This document shows positions 1-7,009 of a stretch of 8,867 nt of DNA, piece after piece (the stretch's first letter is position 1; each line of letters begins with the position of its first letter). The position numbers and the translations under genes were made by a program. The notes under the pieces were generated by a model. It worked only from the letters and a program-made list of their open reading frames with translations, had not been told where the DNA came from and made no database searches. Source of the stretch: Pseudomonadota bacterium (lineage in GTDB: Bacteria > Pseudomonadota > Alphaproteobacteria > Rhodospirillales > Rhodospirillaceae); NCBI GenBank assembly GCA_023396465.1, contig JAEWWF010000203.1:1-8867 (forward strand). The letters are read 5' to 3'.

Positions 1-173
1 CCCACCACTACCGCGTCTCCAAGCGCGAGGCCGAGGGCCGCGTCACCACCACCGTGGAGCGCCTGGACGCCGCCGCCCGCCGCGAGGAAGTCGCCCGCAT
101 GCTGGCCGGCGAGCGCATCACCGACGAAGCGCGCGCCGCCGCCGACAGCCTTCTGAACACGACAGCCGCATGA
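1..173 (+). CDS. recN: DNA repair protein RecN, C-terminal fragment
   Basis: This is the 3' end of a gene running in from the left edge. The reading frame begins at base 3, and 56 residues are visible before the TGA. The segment opens with HHYRVSKR, continues through a T-rich strand and ends with EEVARMLAGERITDEARAAA. These are the hallmarks of the C-terminal ATP-binding lobe of RecN, an SMC-like ATPase that acts in recombinational repair of double-strand breaks in the cytoplasm. The Walker A and coiled-coil parts lie outside the window, so the call rests on the tail alone. Its stop codon overlaps the ligA start (ATGA), so the two genes are probably co-transcribed and translationally coupled. 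A recN-ligA pair is a familiar arrangement in alphaproteobacteria (established knowledge, not checked here). Confidence 0.88.
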   Translation, partial: HHYRVSKREAEGRVTTTVERLDAAARREEVARMLAGERITDEARAAADSLLNTTAA

Positions 174-2269
174 CCGACAGCACGCTCCGCAGCAAGGATC
201 CGGCCGACCTGACCGCCCAGGAGGCGGCCGAGGACCTGGCCGCGCTCGCCGCCGAACTGGCCGCGCACGACCGCCGCTATCACGCCGAGGACGCGCCGGT
301 CATCTCCGACGCCGAGTACGACGCGCTGAAGCGCCGCAACAGCGCCATCGAAGCCCGTTTCCCGGAACTGATGCGCGACGACAGCCCCTCACGCTCGGTC
401 GGGGCGGCGCCGGCCGCCGGCTTTGCCAAGGTGCGCCATCGGGTGCCCATGCTGTCGCTCGACAACGCCTTCTCGGAAGAGGACGTGCGCGACTTCGTGG
501 CGAGCATCCGGCGGTTCCTGTCCCTGGCCGAGGACGACCCGCTGGAGATCGTCGCCGAACCCAAGATCGATGGTCTATCGTTCAGCGCCCGCTACGAAAA
601 CGGCGTCTTCGTCCAGGGCGCCACGCGCGGCGACGGCCAGGAGGGCGAGGACATCACCGCCAACCTGCGTACCCTCGCAGAGCTGCCGGAGCGCCTGCAC
701 GGCGACGCGCCGGCGGTGCTGGAGGTGCGCGGCGAGGTCTACATGAGCCGCGACGCCTTCTTCGCGCTGAACGAACGGCAGGAGGCGGCGGGCGGCAAGA
801 TCTTCGCCAACCCGCGCAATGCCGCCGCCGGCAGCTTGCGTCAGAAAGACCCGGACATCACCCGCGCGCGGCCGCTGTCGCTGTTCGCTTACTCCTGGGG
901 CGAGGTGGTCGGCTACGAGGCGACCACCCATTGGGAGTATCTGGAGACGCTGCACGCCTGGGGCCTGCCGACCAACCCGCTGGCCCGCCTGTGCCGTTCG
1001 GTCGAGGAGGTGATGGACCTCTACCGCGACATCTTCGAGCGGCGACCGACCCTGCCCTACGACATCGACGGCGTGGTCTACAAGGTCAACCGCGTCGACC
1101 TGCAAAAGCGCCTCGGCTTCGTCAGCCGCAGTCCGCGCTGGGCCATCGCCCATAAGTTCCCCGCCGAGCAAGCCCACACGGTGCTGGAGAAGATCGAGAT
1201 TCAGGTCGGCCGCACCGGGGTGCTAACCCCGGTCGCCCATCTGACGCCGGTCACCGTGGGCGGCGTGGTGGTCAGCCGCGCCACCCTGCACAACGAGGAC
1301 GAAATCAAGCGCAAGGGCGTGCGGGTGGGCGACACCGTCATCGTCCAGCGGGCCGGCGACGTCATCCCGCAAATTCTCGGCGTGGTGGAAGGCCAGCCGC
1401 GCGGACCGGCGGAGTACGAATTCCCGGAGGTCTGCCCGGTGTGCGGCAGCCAGGTCATCCGCGAGGAGGGCGCCGTGGCGCGGCGCTGCACCGGCGGTCT
1501 GGTGTGCGCCGCCCAGGTGGTGGAGCGCCTGAAGCACTTCGTTTCCCGCGACGCCTTCGATATCGAGGGCCTCGGCGCCAAGCAGATCGAACTGTTCCAC
1601 GAGCGGGGCTTCCTGAAGGCGCCGGCCGACATCTTCCGCCTGCGCGACCTGGAAACGCCGGGGCAGAAGCGCATCAGCAGCCTGCCGCGTATCGGCGAGA
1701 AGTCCGCCCAAAACCTGTTCGACGCCATCGACGCCCGCCGCCGCATCGGCCTCGACCGCTTCATTCACGCGCTTGGCATTCCTCAGGTCGGCCAGGCGAC
1801 GGCCCGCCTGCTGGCGCGCGTCTACCGCGACCTCGACACCCTGACCGAGGCCATGCGCGCCGCCGCCGACAAGGACAGCGACGCCCACAAGGAACTGCTG
1901 GGCATCGAGGGCATCGGCGAAAGCATGGCCGACGACCTCACCGGTTTCTTCACCGAGCCGCACAACATCGCCGTGCTCGATGACCTAAAGGCGGCCGGGG
2001 TGGAGGTGCAACCCTTCGAGCAGCAGATCGCCGCCGACAGCCCCATCAAGGACAAGACCATCGTCTTCACTGGCACCCTGGAGACCATGAGCCGGGGCGA
2101 GGCCAAGGCCCGCGCCCAGGCGCTGGGGGCGAAGGTGGCGGGGTCGGTGTCCAAGAAGACCGACCTGGTGGTCGCCGGCCCCGGTGCCGGATCGAAGCTG
2201 AAGCAGGCGGCGGAGTTGGGGGTCGCGACCATGACCGAGGCCGAATTCCTGGCTCTCGTCGGCGGATGA
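170..2269 (+). CDS. ligA: NAD+-dependent DNA ligase LigA
   Basis: This enzyme seals nicks in duplex DNA using NAD+, in replication (Okazaki fragments) and repair. The 699-residue protein has the full family layout. Domain Ia (about 20-85) carries the NMN-binding pattern around D47, Y50 and D51. The adenylation domain has the catalytic lysine in KIDG (K132), RGE (E189), DGVVYK (298-305 region, K305) and AHKFPAE (K329). An OB fold follows (about 345-415). A Cys4 zinc finger comes next (C422, C425, C440, C446), then helix-hairpin-helix repeats (about 460-600) with GIGE and IGIP-type turns, and a C-terminal BRCT domain (about 624-699). No catalytic residue is missing. The ATG overlaps the recN stop and has no strong SD of its own, which points to translational coupling. 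About 20 extra N-terminal residues compared with the shortest homologs are normal for this group. Confidence 0.98.
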   Translation: MTDSTLRSKDPADLTAQEAAEDLAALAAELAAHDRRYHAEDAPVISDAEYDALKRRNSAIEARFPELMRDDSPSRSVGAAPAAGFAKVRHRVPMLSLDNAFSEEDVRDFVASIRRFLSLAEDDPLEIVAEPKIDGLSFSARYENGVFVQGATRGDGQEGEDITANLRTLAELPERLHGDAPAVLEVRGEVYMSRDAFFALNERQEAAGGKIFANPRNAAAGSLRQKDPDITRARPLSLFAYSWGEVVGYEATTHWEYLETLHAWGLPTNPLARLCRSVEEVMDLYRDIFERRPTLPYDIDGVVYKVNRVDLQKRLGFVSRSPRWAIAHKFPAEQAHTVLEKIEIQVGRTGVLTPVAHLTPVTVGGVVVSRATLHNEDEIKRKGVRVGDTVIVQRAGDVIPQILGVVEGQPRGPAEYEFPEVCPVCGSQVIREEGAVARRCTGGLVCAAQVVERLKHFVSRDAFDIEGLGAKQIELFHERGFLKAPADIFRLRDLETPGQKRISSLPRIGEKSAQNLFDAIDARRRIGLDRFIHALGIPQVGQATARLLARVYRDLDTLTEAMRAAADKDSDAHKELLGIEGIGESMADDLTGFFTEPHNIAVLDDLKAAGVEVQPFEQQIAADSPIKDKTIVFTGTLETMSRGEAKARAQALGAKVAGSVSKKTDLVVAGPGAGSKLKQAAELGVATMTEAEFLALVGG

Positions 2270-2331
2270 CGGCGGGGCCTCGGCGCCCTCCGACACCGCG
2301 CGGCGGGTTGGCCCGACGCGCAAGAAAAGCC

Positions 2332-2355
2332 ACCACAGCGCCGCCGCGCGGTGGT
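2332..2355. repeat. Hairpin in the ligA-purB spacer
   Basis: This inverted repeat has outer arms ACCAC/GTGGT, an A-G mismatch, inner arms GCGC/GCGC and a CGCC loop. It is flanked by short A-rich runs (AAGAAAAG before, AAAAG after). On the + strand no U-tract follows, so it does not look like a standard terminator for ligA. On the - strand a TTTTCTT run follows it, but no - strand gene here would need it. It may be an RNA structure in the purB leader, a protein site or a chance GC-rich fold. The 196-bp spacer (2270-2465) otherwise shows no clear promoter. Confidence 0.45.
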
Positions 2356-2452
2356 AAAAGACGGGCCACAGCGGCCCCGGCCCAAACATTCCGCACCGCC
2401 TGCGTTTCTTGTTCTGGACCAAGGACTTGGAACGTCCGTGGTGGAGACAGCC

Positions 2453-2458
2453 AAGGAG
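2453..2458 (+). promoter_or_regulatory. Shine-Dalgarno site that fixes the purB start
   Basis: AAGGAG lies 7 nt upstream of the TTG at 2466, an ideal spacing. The other in-frame TTG, at 2409, has no purine-rich sequence before it. This site therefore decides the choice of start. Confidence 0.85.
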
Positions 2459-2465
2459 ACGAGTC

Positions 2466-3767
2466 TTGATCCCGCGCTATTCCCGCCCGCAGATGGCCGC
2501 CATCTGGGACCCCGAGAACAAGTTCCGCATCTGGTTCGAGATCGAGGCGCACGCCTGCGACGCCCAGGCCGAGCTTGGGGTGATTCCGAAGGAAGCCGCC
2601 AAGGCGGTGTGGGAGCGCGGCCAGTTCGAGGTCGCCCGCATCGACGCCATCGAGGCAGAGGTCAAGCACGACGTCATCGCCTTCCTGACCAATCTGGCCG
2701 AATACGTCGGCGACGAGGCGCGCTTCGTCCACCAGGGCATGACCAGTTCCGACGTGCTCGACACCTGCCTGAACGTGCAGCTGGTGCAGGCCGCCGACAT
2801 CCTGCTGGCCGACATCGACGCCCTGCTGACGGCGCTGGAGACGCGCGCCTTCGAGCATAAGATGACGGTGTGCATGGGCCGCAGCCACGGCATCCATGCC
2901 GAGCCGGTGACCATGGGGCTCAAGTTCGCCAGCTTCCACGCCGAGTTCCAGCGCAACCGCGAGCGCCTGCTCGCCGCCCGCAAGGAAGTGGCCACCTGCG
3001 CCATTTCCGGCGCCGTCGGCACCTTCGCGAACATCGATCCGCATGTGGAGGAACACGTCGCCGCCAAGATGGGCCTGGAGGTCGAGCCGATTTCCACCCA
3101 GGTCATCCCGCGCGACCGCCACGCCATGTATTTCTCGGTGCTCGGCGTCATCGCCAGCTCCATCGAGCGACTGGCCGTTGAAATCCGCCATCTCCAGCGT
3201 ACCGAAGTGCGCGAGGCCGAGGAGTTCTTCGCCAAGGGCCAGAAGGGCAGCTCGGCCATGCCGCACAAGCGCAACCCGGTGCTGACCGAGAACCTGACCG
3301 GCCTCGCCCGCATGGTGCGCGCCTACGCCCTGCCGGCGATGGAAAACGTCGCCCTGTGGCACGAGCGCGACATCAGCCATTCGTCGGTGGAGCGTTACAT
3401 CGGCCCCGACGCCACCGTCACCCTCGATTTCGCCCTGGCGCGTCTGACCAACGTGGTCGCCAATCTGGTGATCTACCCCGAGAACATCGAGAAGAACCTC
3501 AACCAGATGGGCGGCCTGGTGTTCAGCCAGCGGGTGCTGCTCGCCCTCACCCAGCGCGGTGTCAGCCGCGAGGACAGCTATCGCATCGTCCAGCGCAACG
3601 CCATGGAGGTGTGGGGCGGCAAGGGCGACCTGCTCTCCAACCTGAAGCAGGACGCCGACGTGACGGCGAAGCTGTCGGACGCGGAGTTGGAAGAGATCTT
3701 CGACCTCGGCTATCACACCAAGCACGTCGACACGATCTTCAAGCGCGTGTTTGGCCGCAGCGCATAA
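2466..3767 (+). CDS. purB: Adenylosuccinate lyase PurB (TTG start)
   Basis: PurB cleaves SAICAR to AICAR plus fumarate, and adenylosuccinate to AMP plus fumarate, in de novo purine synthesis. It works in the cytoplasm as a homotetramer. The protein is 433 residues if it starts at TTG 2466, giving MIPRYSRPQM, the usual N-terminus of this PurB type. Family marks are the fumarate lyase signature SSAMPHKRNP (262-271, in the mobile loop with the catalytic serine), TSSD (93-96) and GRSHGIHAEP (138-147). With this start the key histidines fall at H68, H89 and H141, the same numbers used for Bacillus subtilis PurB, which supports the choice. An in-frame TTG at 2409 would add 19 unusual residues and has no SD. 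The rare TTG start may lower translation. The gene stands alone and is followed by a strong terminator. Confidence 0.96.
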   Translation: MIPRYSRPQMAAIWDPENKFRIWFEIEAHACDAQAELGVIPKEAAKAVWERGQFEVARIDAIEAEVKHDVIAFLTNLAEYVGDEARFVHQGMTSSDVLDTCLNVQLVQAADILLADIDALLTALETRAFEHKMTVCMGRSHGIHAEPVTMGLKFASFHAEFQRNRERLLAARKEVATCAISGAVGTFANIDPHVEEHVAAKMGLEVEPISTQVIPRDRHAMYFSVLGVIASSIERLAVEIRHLQRTEVREAEEFFAKGQKGSSAMPHKRNPVLTENLTGLARMVRAYALPAMENVALWHERDISHSSVERYIGPDATVTLDFALARLTNVVANLVIYPENIEKNLNQMGGLVFSQRVLLALTQRGVSREDSYRIVQRNAMEVWGGKGDLLSNLKQDADVTAKLSDAELEEIFDLGYHTKHVDTIFKRVFGRSA

Positions 3768-3788
3768 GGCCGGCCGCAGGAAAAGAAG

Positions 3789-3818
3789 AACGCCCGGATG
3801 ATCCATCATCCGGGCGTT
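3789..3818. terminator. Bidirectional intrinsic terminator between purB and ychJ
   Basis: This perfect inverted repeat has arms AACGCCCGGATGA and TCATCCGGGCGTT, a 13-bp stem with a 4-nt TCCA loop. On the + strand it is followed by TTTCTGTTT. Read on the - strand it is followed by CTTCTTTTCC. It lies 21 nt past the purB stop and 30 nt past the stop of the convergent YchJ-like gene, so it can end transcription from both sides. Confidence 0.88.
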
Positions 3819-3848
3819 TCTGTTTCCGTCAGACCGTCGGCCGCGGGA

Positions 3849-4331
3849 TCAGGCGGCGGCGCCGCAGCACTTCTTGTACTTCTTGCCCGATCCGCAGGGG
3901 CACGGATCGTTGCGGCCGACCTTGGCAGCGGTGCGCGGCAGCGAGCCCATGATGCCGTCGACATACCACCAGCGGCCGTCGCGCTTCACGAACGAGCTGG
4001 TCTCGTGGTGAACCTGATCCTTGCCGCCAGTGCGGTAGTGGGCGACGAATTCGACCACGCCGGTGTCATCCTCGGCGCCGCCCTTCTGGGTGTGGCGGAC
4101 CTCAAGGCCGGTCCACTCGCTGTTCTCCGCCCAGGCGCGGGCGTTGGCCTTCTCGAAGTCGTGGCGGGTTTCCGGCAGCAGCGTCTCTTCCAGATAGTCG
4201 ATGTTGCCGGTGGCGAAGGCCGAATAGCGCGAGCGCATCAGCGCTTCCGGCGTCGGCGCCGGCTGGCCGGCAAGGTAGGGGCCGCAGCAGGCGTCGAACT
4301 CGCGACCGGAACGGCAATAACACTCAGCCAT
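3849..4331 (-). CDS. YchJ-like protein with two SEC-C zinc motifs
   Basis: This 160-residue soluble protein belongs to the YchJ/UPF0225 family, whose biochemical role is not established. It has three parts. The N-terminal cysteine motif is CYCRSGREFDACCG (C4, C6, C15, C16). The middle domain (about 25-135) has an NTF2/SnoaL-like pattern, including LMRSRYSAFATGNIDYL, FVAHYR and WWYVDG. The C-terminal SEC-C motif is GRNDPCPCGSGKKYKKCCG (C144, C146, C155, C156), the same kind of zinc knuckle as at the SecA C-terminus. All eight cysteines are intact. The ATG has an SD (AAGGGA as read on the minus strand, 4340-4345) 8 nt upstream. The gene converges on purB and diverges from the polysaccharide cassette, so it appears to be transcribed alone. 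SEC-C motifs are known to bind zinc and ribosomes or SecB in other proteins. Any such role here is inference. Confidence 0.93.
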   Translation of the reverse strand: MAECYCRSGREFDACCGPYLAGQPAPTPEALMRSRYSAFATGNIDYLEETLLPETRHDFEKANARAWAENSEWTGLEVRHTQKGGAEDDTGVVEFVAHYRTGGKDQVHHETSSFVKRDGRWWYVDGIMGSLPRTAAKVGRNDPCPCGSGKKYKKCCGAAA

Positions 4332-4410
4332 CGAACGTGTCCCTTCTGAAAACCGAAGGCCCTACATAGCCCACCCTGCCCCGATCTTTCCAGTGCCCAA
4401 CGCAGCCGGT

Positions 4411-4422
4411 CCTATCCTTCGG
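4411..4422. repeat. Direct repeat copy 1, CCTATCCTTCGG
   Basis: This is the first of two 12-bp copies (11 of 12 identical) in the divergent spacer between the YchJ-like gene and the glycan cassette. The offset to copy 2 is 52 bp, close to five helical turns. The core contains TATCCT, which could also serve as a weak -10 box. No convincing -35 was found at 16-18 bp. Confidence 0.35.
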
Positions 4423-4462
4423 ACGTGATCCGCCCGATACGTCGCGGCGCCACCGACCTTTC

Positions 4463-4474
4463 CCTATCCTTGGG
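4463..4474. repeat. Direct repeat copy 2, CCTATCCTTGGG
   Basis: This second copy lies 29 bp upstream of the GTG of the pyruvyl transferase-family gene. It could be part of its promoter (TATCCT at 4465-4470 as a -10) or a regulator site shared by the two divergent genes. Neither is proven. Confidence 0.35.
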
Positions 4475-4503
4475 CCGCCCATCGCCCACAGGGAGAGCAC
4501 AGC

Positions 4504-5484
4504 GTGACCCCCACCCCCAAGGCCGAGACACCACACCCCGACGTGCCGGCACGGGTCATTCCGGCCCATGCCGACCGCGCCTTGGTGGATGTGCTGATCG
4601 CCTTGCGCGAGCGGCCGTTCCTGCTGGTGCAGCCGGGCGGCAACTGGGGTGATTTTCTCATCTATCGCGGTATGGAGCATCTGGCCGACGCCCTCGGCCT
4701 GCGCTGGACCGCAACCCCCTTCGAGTCCCTGCCGCAGGCCGCCATCACGCCGGACCATGTGGTCTATGTCCACGGGAGCGGCGGGCTCAACCGCTGGTCC
4801 AGCCCGCGCGCCATCGACGGCTTGCGGCTGGCGCTGGAAAGCCCGGCCCGCACCGTCATCCAGGGTCCCTGCACGGTGGAGGCCGATGCCGGTTTCGCCC
4901 GTGATCTCGCCGCCGCCATGGTGCGCGCCGCCGCCGGCAAGGAGTTCCATGTCTTCGCCCGCGAGCATGTCACCCACGACCTGATGGCGCCCATCACCAA
5001 CGGCGCCACCCTGCATCTCAACGACGACACAGCCTTTTACATGCCTGGCTCGGTGCTGCTGCGGCACCGGCACCGACGCACCACCTATAACCTGCTGGCC
5101 CTGCGCCGCGACCCGGAAGCGCCCGCCTCCACCCGTCAGGGCACCCTGCCCGGCTGGGTGCGCCTCGACCCCGCCTACTTCGGCCGCAGCTTCGATCATT
5201 GGGTGGAGATGCACGCCCGCGCCCGCCGCATCATCACCAACCGCACCCACAGCACCATCGCCGGCTGCATTCTGGGGGCGCCGACCACCATGCTCGGCAA
5301 CGCCTATCACAAGAACCGCAGCATCTGGGAATACTCACTGGCCCGCCGGGGTGTCGCCTGGGGCCGCCTGGAAGACCACGACCTGCACCCGCGCGACGCC
5401 TTCCCCGGCGCCAGCCGGCTGAAGAAAAGCAGTTGGAAGATGAGCCTGCTGGTGCACTGGCTCCAGGGGGTTCCCGTTGCCTGA
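4504..5484 (+). CDS. Polysaccharide pyruvyl transferase-family protein (EpsO/ExoV-like)
   Basis: Members of this family add pyruvate from phosphoenolpyruvate as a ketal to a sugar of an exopolysaccharide or cell-wall glycan, usually on the cytoplasmic side. The 326-residue protein shows the family pattern: GGNWGD (45-50) followed by FLIYRG, HGSGGLN (90-96), FARE (151-154), LNDDTAF (172-178), and the conserved block TNRTHSTIAGCILGAP (245-260, with R247 and H249), then NAYHKNRSIWEYSL. No signal peptide or membrane helix is visible. It starts at GTG, with AGGGAGA (4490-4496) 7 nt upstream. Its last 8 bases overlap the flippase start, making it the first gene of a three-gene cassette. The acceptor sugar cannot be read from the sequence. 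Some family members may use other donors, so pyruvylation itself is inferred. Confidence 0.85.
   Translation: MTPTPKAETPHPDVPARVIPAHADRALVDVLIALRERPFLLVQPGGNWGDFLIYRGMEHLADALGLRWTATPFESLPQAAITPDHVVYVHGSGGLNRWSSPRAIDGLRLALESPARTVIQGPCTVEADAGFARDLAAAMVRAAAGKEFHVFAREHVTHDLMAPITNGATLHLNDDTAFYMPGSVLLRHRHRRTTYNLLALRRDPEAPASTRQGTLPGWVRLDPAYFGRSFDHWVEMHARARRIITNRTHSTIAGCILGAPTTMLGNAYHKNRSIWEYSLARRGVAWGRLEDHDLHPRDAFPGASRLKKSSWKMSLLVHWLQGVPVA
5465..5470 (+). promoter_or_regulatory. Shine-Dalgarno site of the flippase gene, inside the upstream gene
   Basis: AGGGGG lies 6 nt before the TTG at 5477, within the last codons of the pyruvyl transferase-family gene. It supports a TTG start and translational coupling. 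The next usable in-frame start (GTG near residue 28) would begin at the edge of the first membrane segment. Confidence 0.6.
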
Positions 5485-7009
5485 GGCGGTCCCCCCGATC
5501 AGCCGCACGCCCCTGCCCCCGCCCCCGGCGGGCCGCGCCGCCGTCTCGCGCACCGTCGTGCTGCGGGCCTCCGCCTGGGCGCTGGGGTCGCGGTGGATCG
5601 TGCGGCTGCTTGGCCTCGTCAGCACCATCGTGCTTGCCCGCCTGTTGACGCCGGAGGATTTCGGCCTCGTCAGCATGGCCATGATCATCCTCGCCTTCAC
5701 CGAGGCGGTGCTGGAATTCGGCGTCCGCACCGTGCTGATCCACCACGACACCCTCACCCGCGACGACTACGACACCGCCTGGACCATGAACCTGATCCAG
5801 GCCATGCTGGCCGCCACCCTGACCTTTGCCCTCGCCTATCCGGCGGCGGCCTATTTCGATGATCCGCGGGTGCCGCCGGTGGTGATGGCGATGGCGGCCG
5901 CCATGGTGATCGGCGGCTTCCAGAACGTCGGCATCGTCGATTTCCAGCGCGATCTCTCCATGGGCCGCGACTTCCTGCTGTTCGTGGTGCAGAAGCTGGC
6001 GTCGGTGGTGGTGGCGGTGACGCTGGCGGTTCTGCTGCAAAGCTACTGGGCGCTGGTGGCCGGCTATGCCACCGCCCGCGTCGCCTCGGTGGTGATGAGC
6101 TACGTGCTGCACCCCTACCGGCCGCGCCTGTCGCTGAAAAGCCTGCGCCGCTTCCTGCGCATGAGCCTGTGGCTGACGGTGCAGAGCGTCGGCCGCTTCG
6201 CCCAGTTGCGGCTAGACCGCATCATCGTCGGCGGTGCGGCGGGGCCGGCGGCGCTCGGATTTTACTCGGTCGCCAGCGATCTCGCCAACATGCTGGTGGG
6301 GGAACTGCTGGCGCCGGTTGGACGCGCCCTGCTGCCCGCCTTCGCCGCCCTGCAAAACCAGCGCGACCGCCTGCGCGCCGCCGCCGAACAGGCGATCTCC
6401 GGCTCCGCAGCCCTGGCCTTGCCGTCCGCCATGGGCGCCGCTCTCACCGCCCGCGAACTCATTCATGTGGTGTTCGGGGAACAGTGGGTGCCGTCGGTGC
6501 CGGTGTTCCAGATCATTTGCCTGACCATGGCGGTGATCGCCTTGCGTCACCCGGTGGGCACGTTGCTGGTGGCGGTCGGACGCATGGCGCTGTCGGGCTG
6601 GGGCACCTGGGCGCAGGCCGGCATCTTCGCCGGCGCCTGGTGGCTATGGTTTCGCGACGACGGATTGACCGGCGTCGCCACCGCCACGCTCATCGGCGCC
6701 ATTGCCTTCACCCTCATCTCCTACGCCCGCGTGCTTCAGGTCGGCCTGATCACACCCCTGCGGCTGGTGCGGGCCGTCGCGCGGCCGATGCTGGCCACCG
6801 CCGGCATGGCCATGGTCCTGCTGTCGCTGCCGCCGGCCACCGTGCCGACGGTGCCCGACTTCGTGCTGCGGGTGGCGGTCGGCGGCGTCACCTATACCGT
6901 GCTGCTGTTGTCCGCCTGGGTGGTGCTGGGCCGGCCGGCGGGGCTGGAGCGCATCGCCGTGGAGATGGTGTCGAGCGGCCTGCGCCGCCGAAGGAGCCGC
7001 CCCGCATGA
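5477..7009 (+). CDS. Wzx/PST-type oligosaccharide flippase (lipopolysaccharide biosynthesis family)
   Basis: This is an inner-membrane transporter of the MOP superfamily, likely to flip a lipid-linked oligosaccharide to the periplasm. The 510-residue protein has many hydrophobic segments, about 12-14 by eye. Characteristic stretches are TIVLARLLTPEDFGLVSMA (50-68), a middle FQRDL (156-160) and LDRIIVGGAAGPAALGFYSV (246-265), typical of the TuaB/WzxC-like group. A proline-rich cytoplasmic N-terminus (TPLPPPPAG) and an arginine-rich C-terminus (RRRRSRPA) flank the membrane core, and the positive tail fits an inside location. Translation probably starts at TTG 5477, overlapping the upstream gene by 8 bp. 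Its stop overlaps the downstream glycosyltransferase ATG by 4 bp. The substrate is unknown. Pairing with a pyruvyl transferase and a glycosyltransferase supports a surface-glycan role. Confidence 0.88.
   Translation: MPEAVPPISRTPLPPPPAGRAAVSRTVVLRASAWALGSRWIVRLLGLVSTIVLARLLTPEDFGLVSMAMIILAFTEAVLEFGVRTVLIHHDTLTRDDYDTAWTMNLIQAMLAATLTFALAYPAAAYFDDPRVPPVVMAMAAAMVIGGFQNVGIVDFQRDLSMGRDFLLFVVQKLASVVVAVTLAVLLQSYWALVAGYATARVASVVMSYVLHPYRPRLSLKSLRRFLRMSLWLTVQSVGRFAQLRLDRIIVGGAAGPAALGFYSVASDLANMLVGELLAPVGRALLPAFAALQNQRDRLRAAAEQAISGSAALALPSAMGAALTARELIHVVFGEQWVPSVPVFQIICLTMAVIALRHPVGTLLVAVGRMALSGWGTWAQAGIFAGAWWLWFRDDGLTGVATATLIGAIAFTLISYARVLQVGLITPLRLVRAVARPMLATAGMAMVLLSLPPATVPTVPDFVLRVAVGGVTYTVLLLSAWVVLGRPAGLERIAVEMVSSGLRRRRSRPA
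6991..6996 (+). promoter_or_regulatory. Shine-Dalgarno site that fixes the glycosyltransferase start
   Basis: AAGGAG lies 9 nt before ATG 7006, inside the last flippase codons. It shows that the glycosyltransferase starts at 7006. The frame stays open far upstream only because the GC-rich flippase gene lacks stops in that frame. Confidence 0.8.

Noticed and set aside
575..1177. 200-codon - strand frame opposite ligA
   Set aside because: It is fully inside the ligA catalytic domains, has no recognisable motif, and is a by-product of high GC at third codon positions.
2332..2355. Rho-independent terminator for ligA
   Set aside because: The hairpin has no U-tract after it on the + strand, so it is listed only as an inverted repeat.
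2067..3809. 580-codon open frame on the - strand opposite ligA and purB
   Set aside because: It lies antisense to two certain genes. Its low-complexity, His/Gly/Ala-rich translation is typical of a GC-rich shadow frame, and it crosses the shared terminator.
3798..4349. 183-codon + strand frame opposite the YchJ-like gene
   Set aside because: It begins inside the terminator stem and shows no motif. The - strand gene has intact SEC-C motifs and an SD.
6169..7005. Upstream extension of the glycosyltransferase frame to 580 codons
   Set aside because: The extension is Arg/Ala/Gly-rich shadow sequence inside the flippase gene. The true start at 7006 has a good SD and the family N-terminus.
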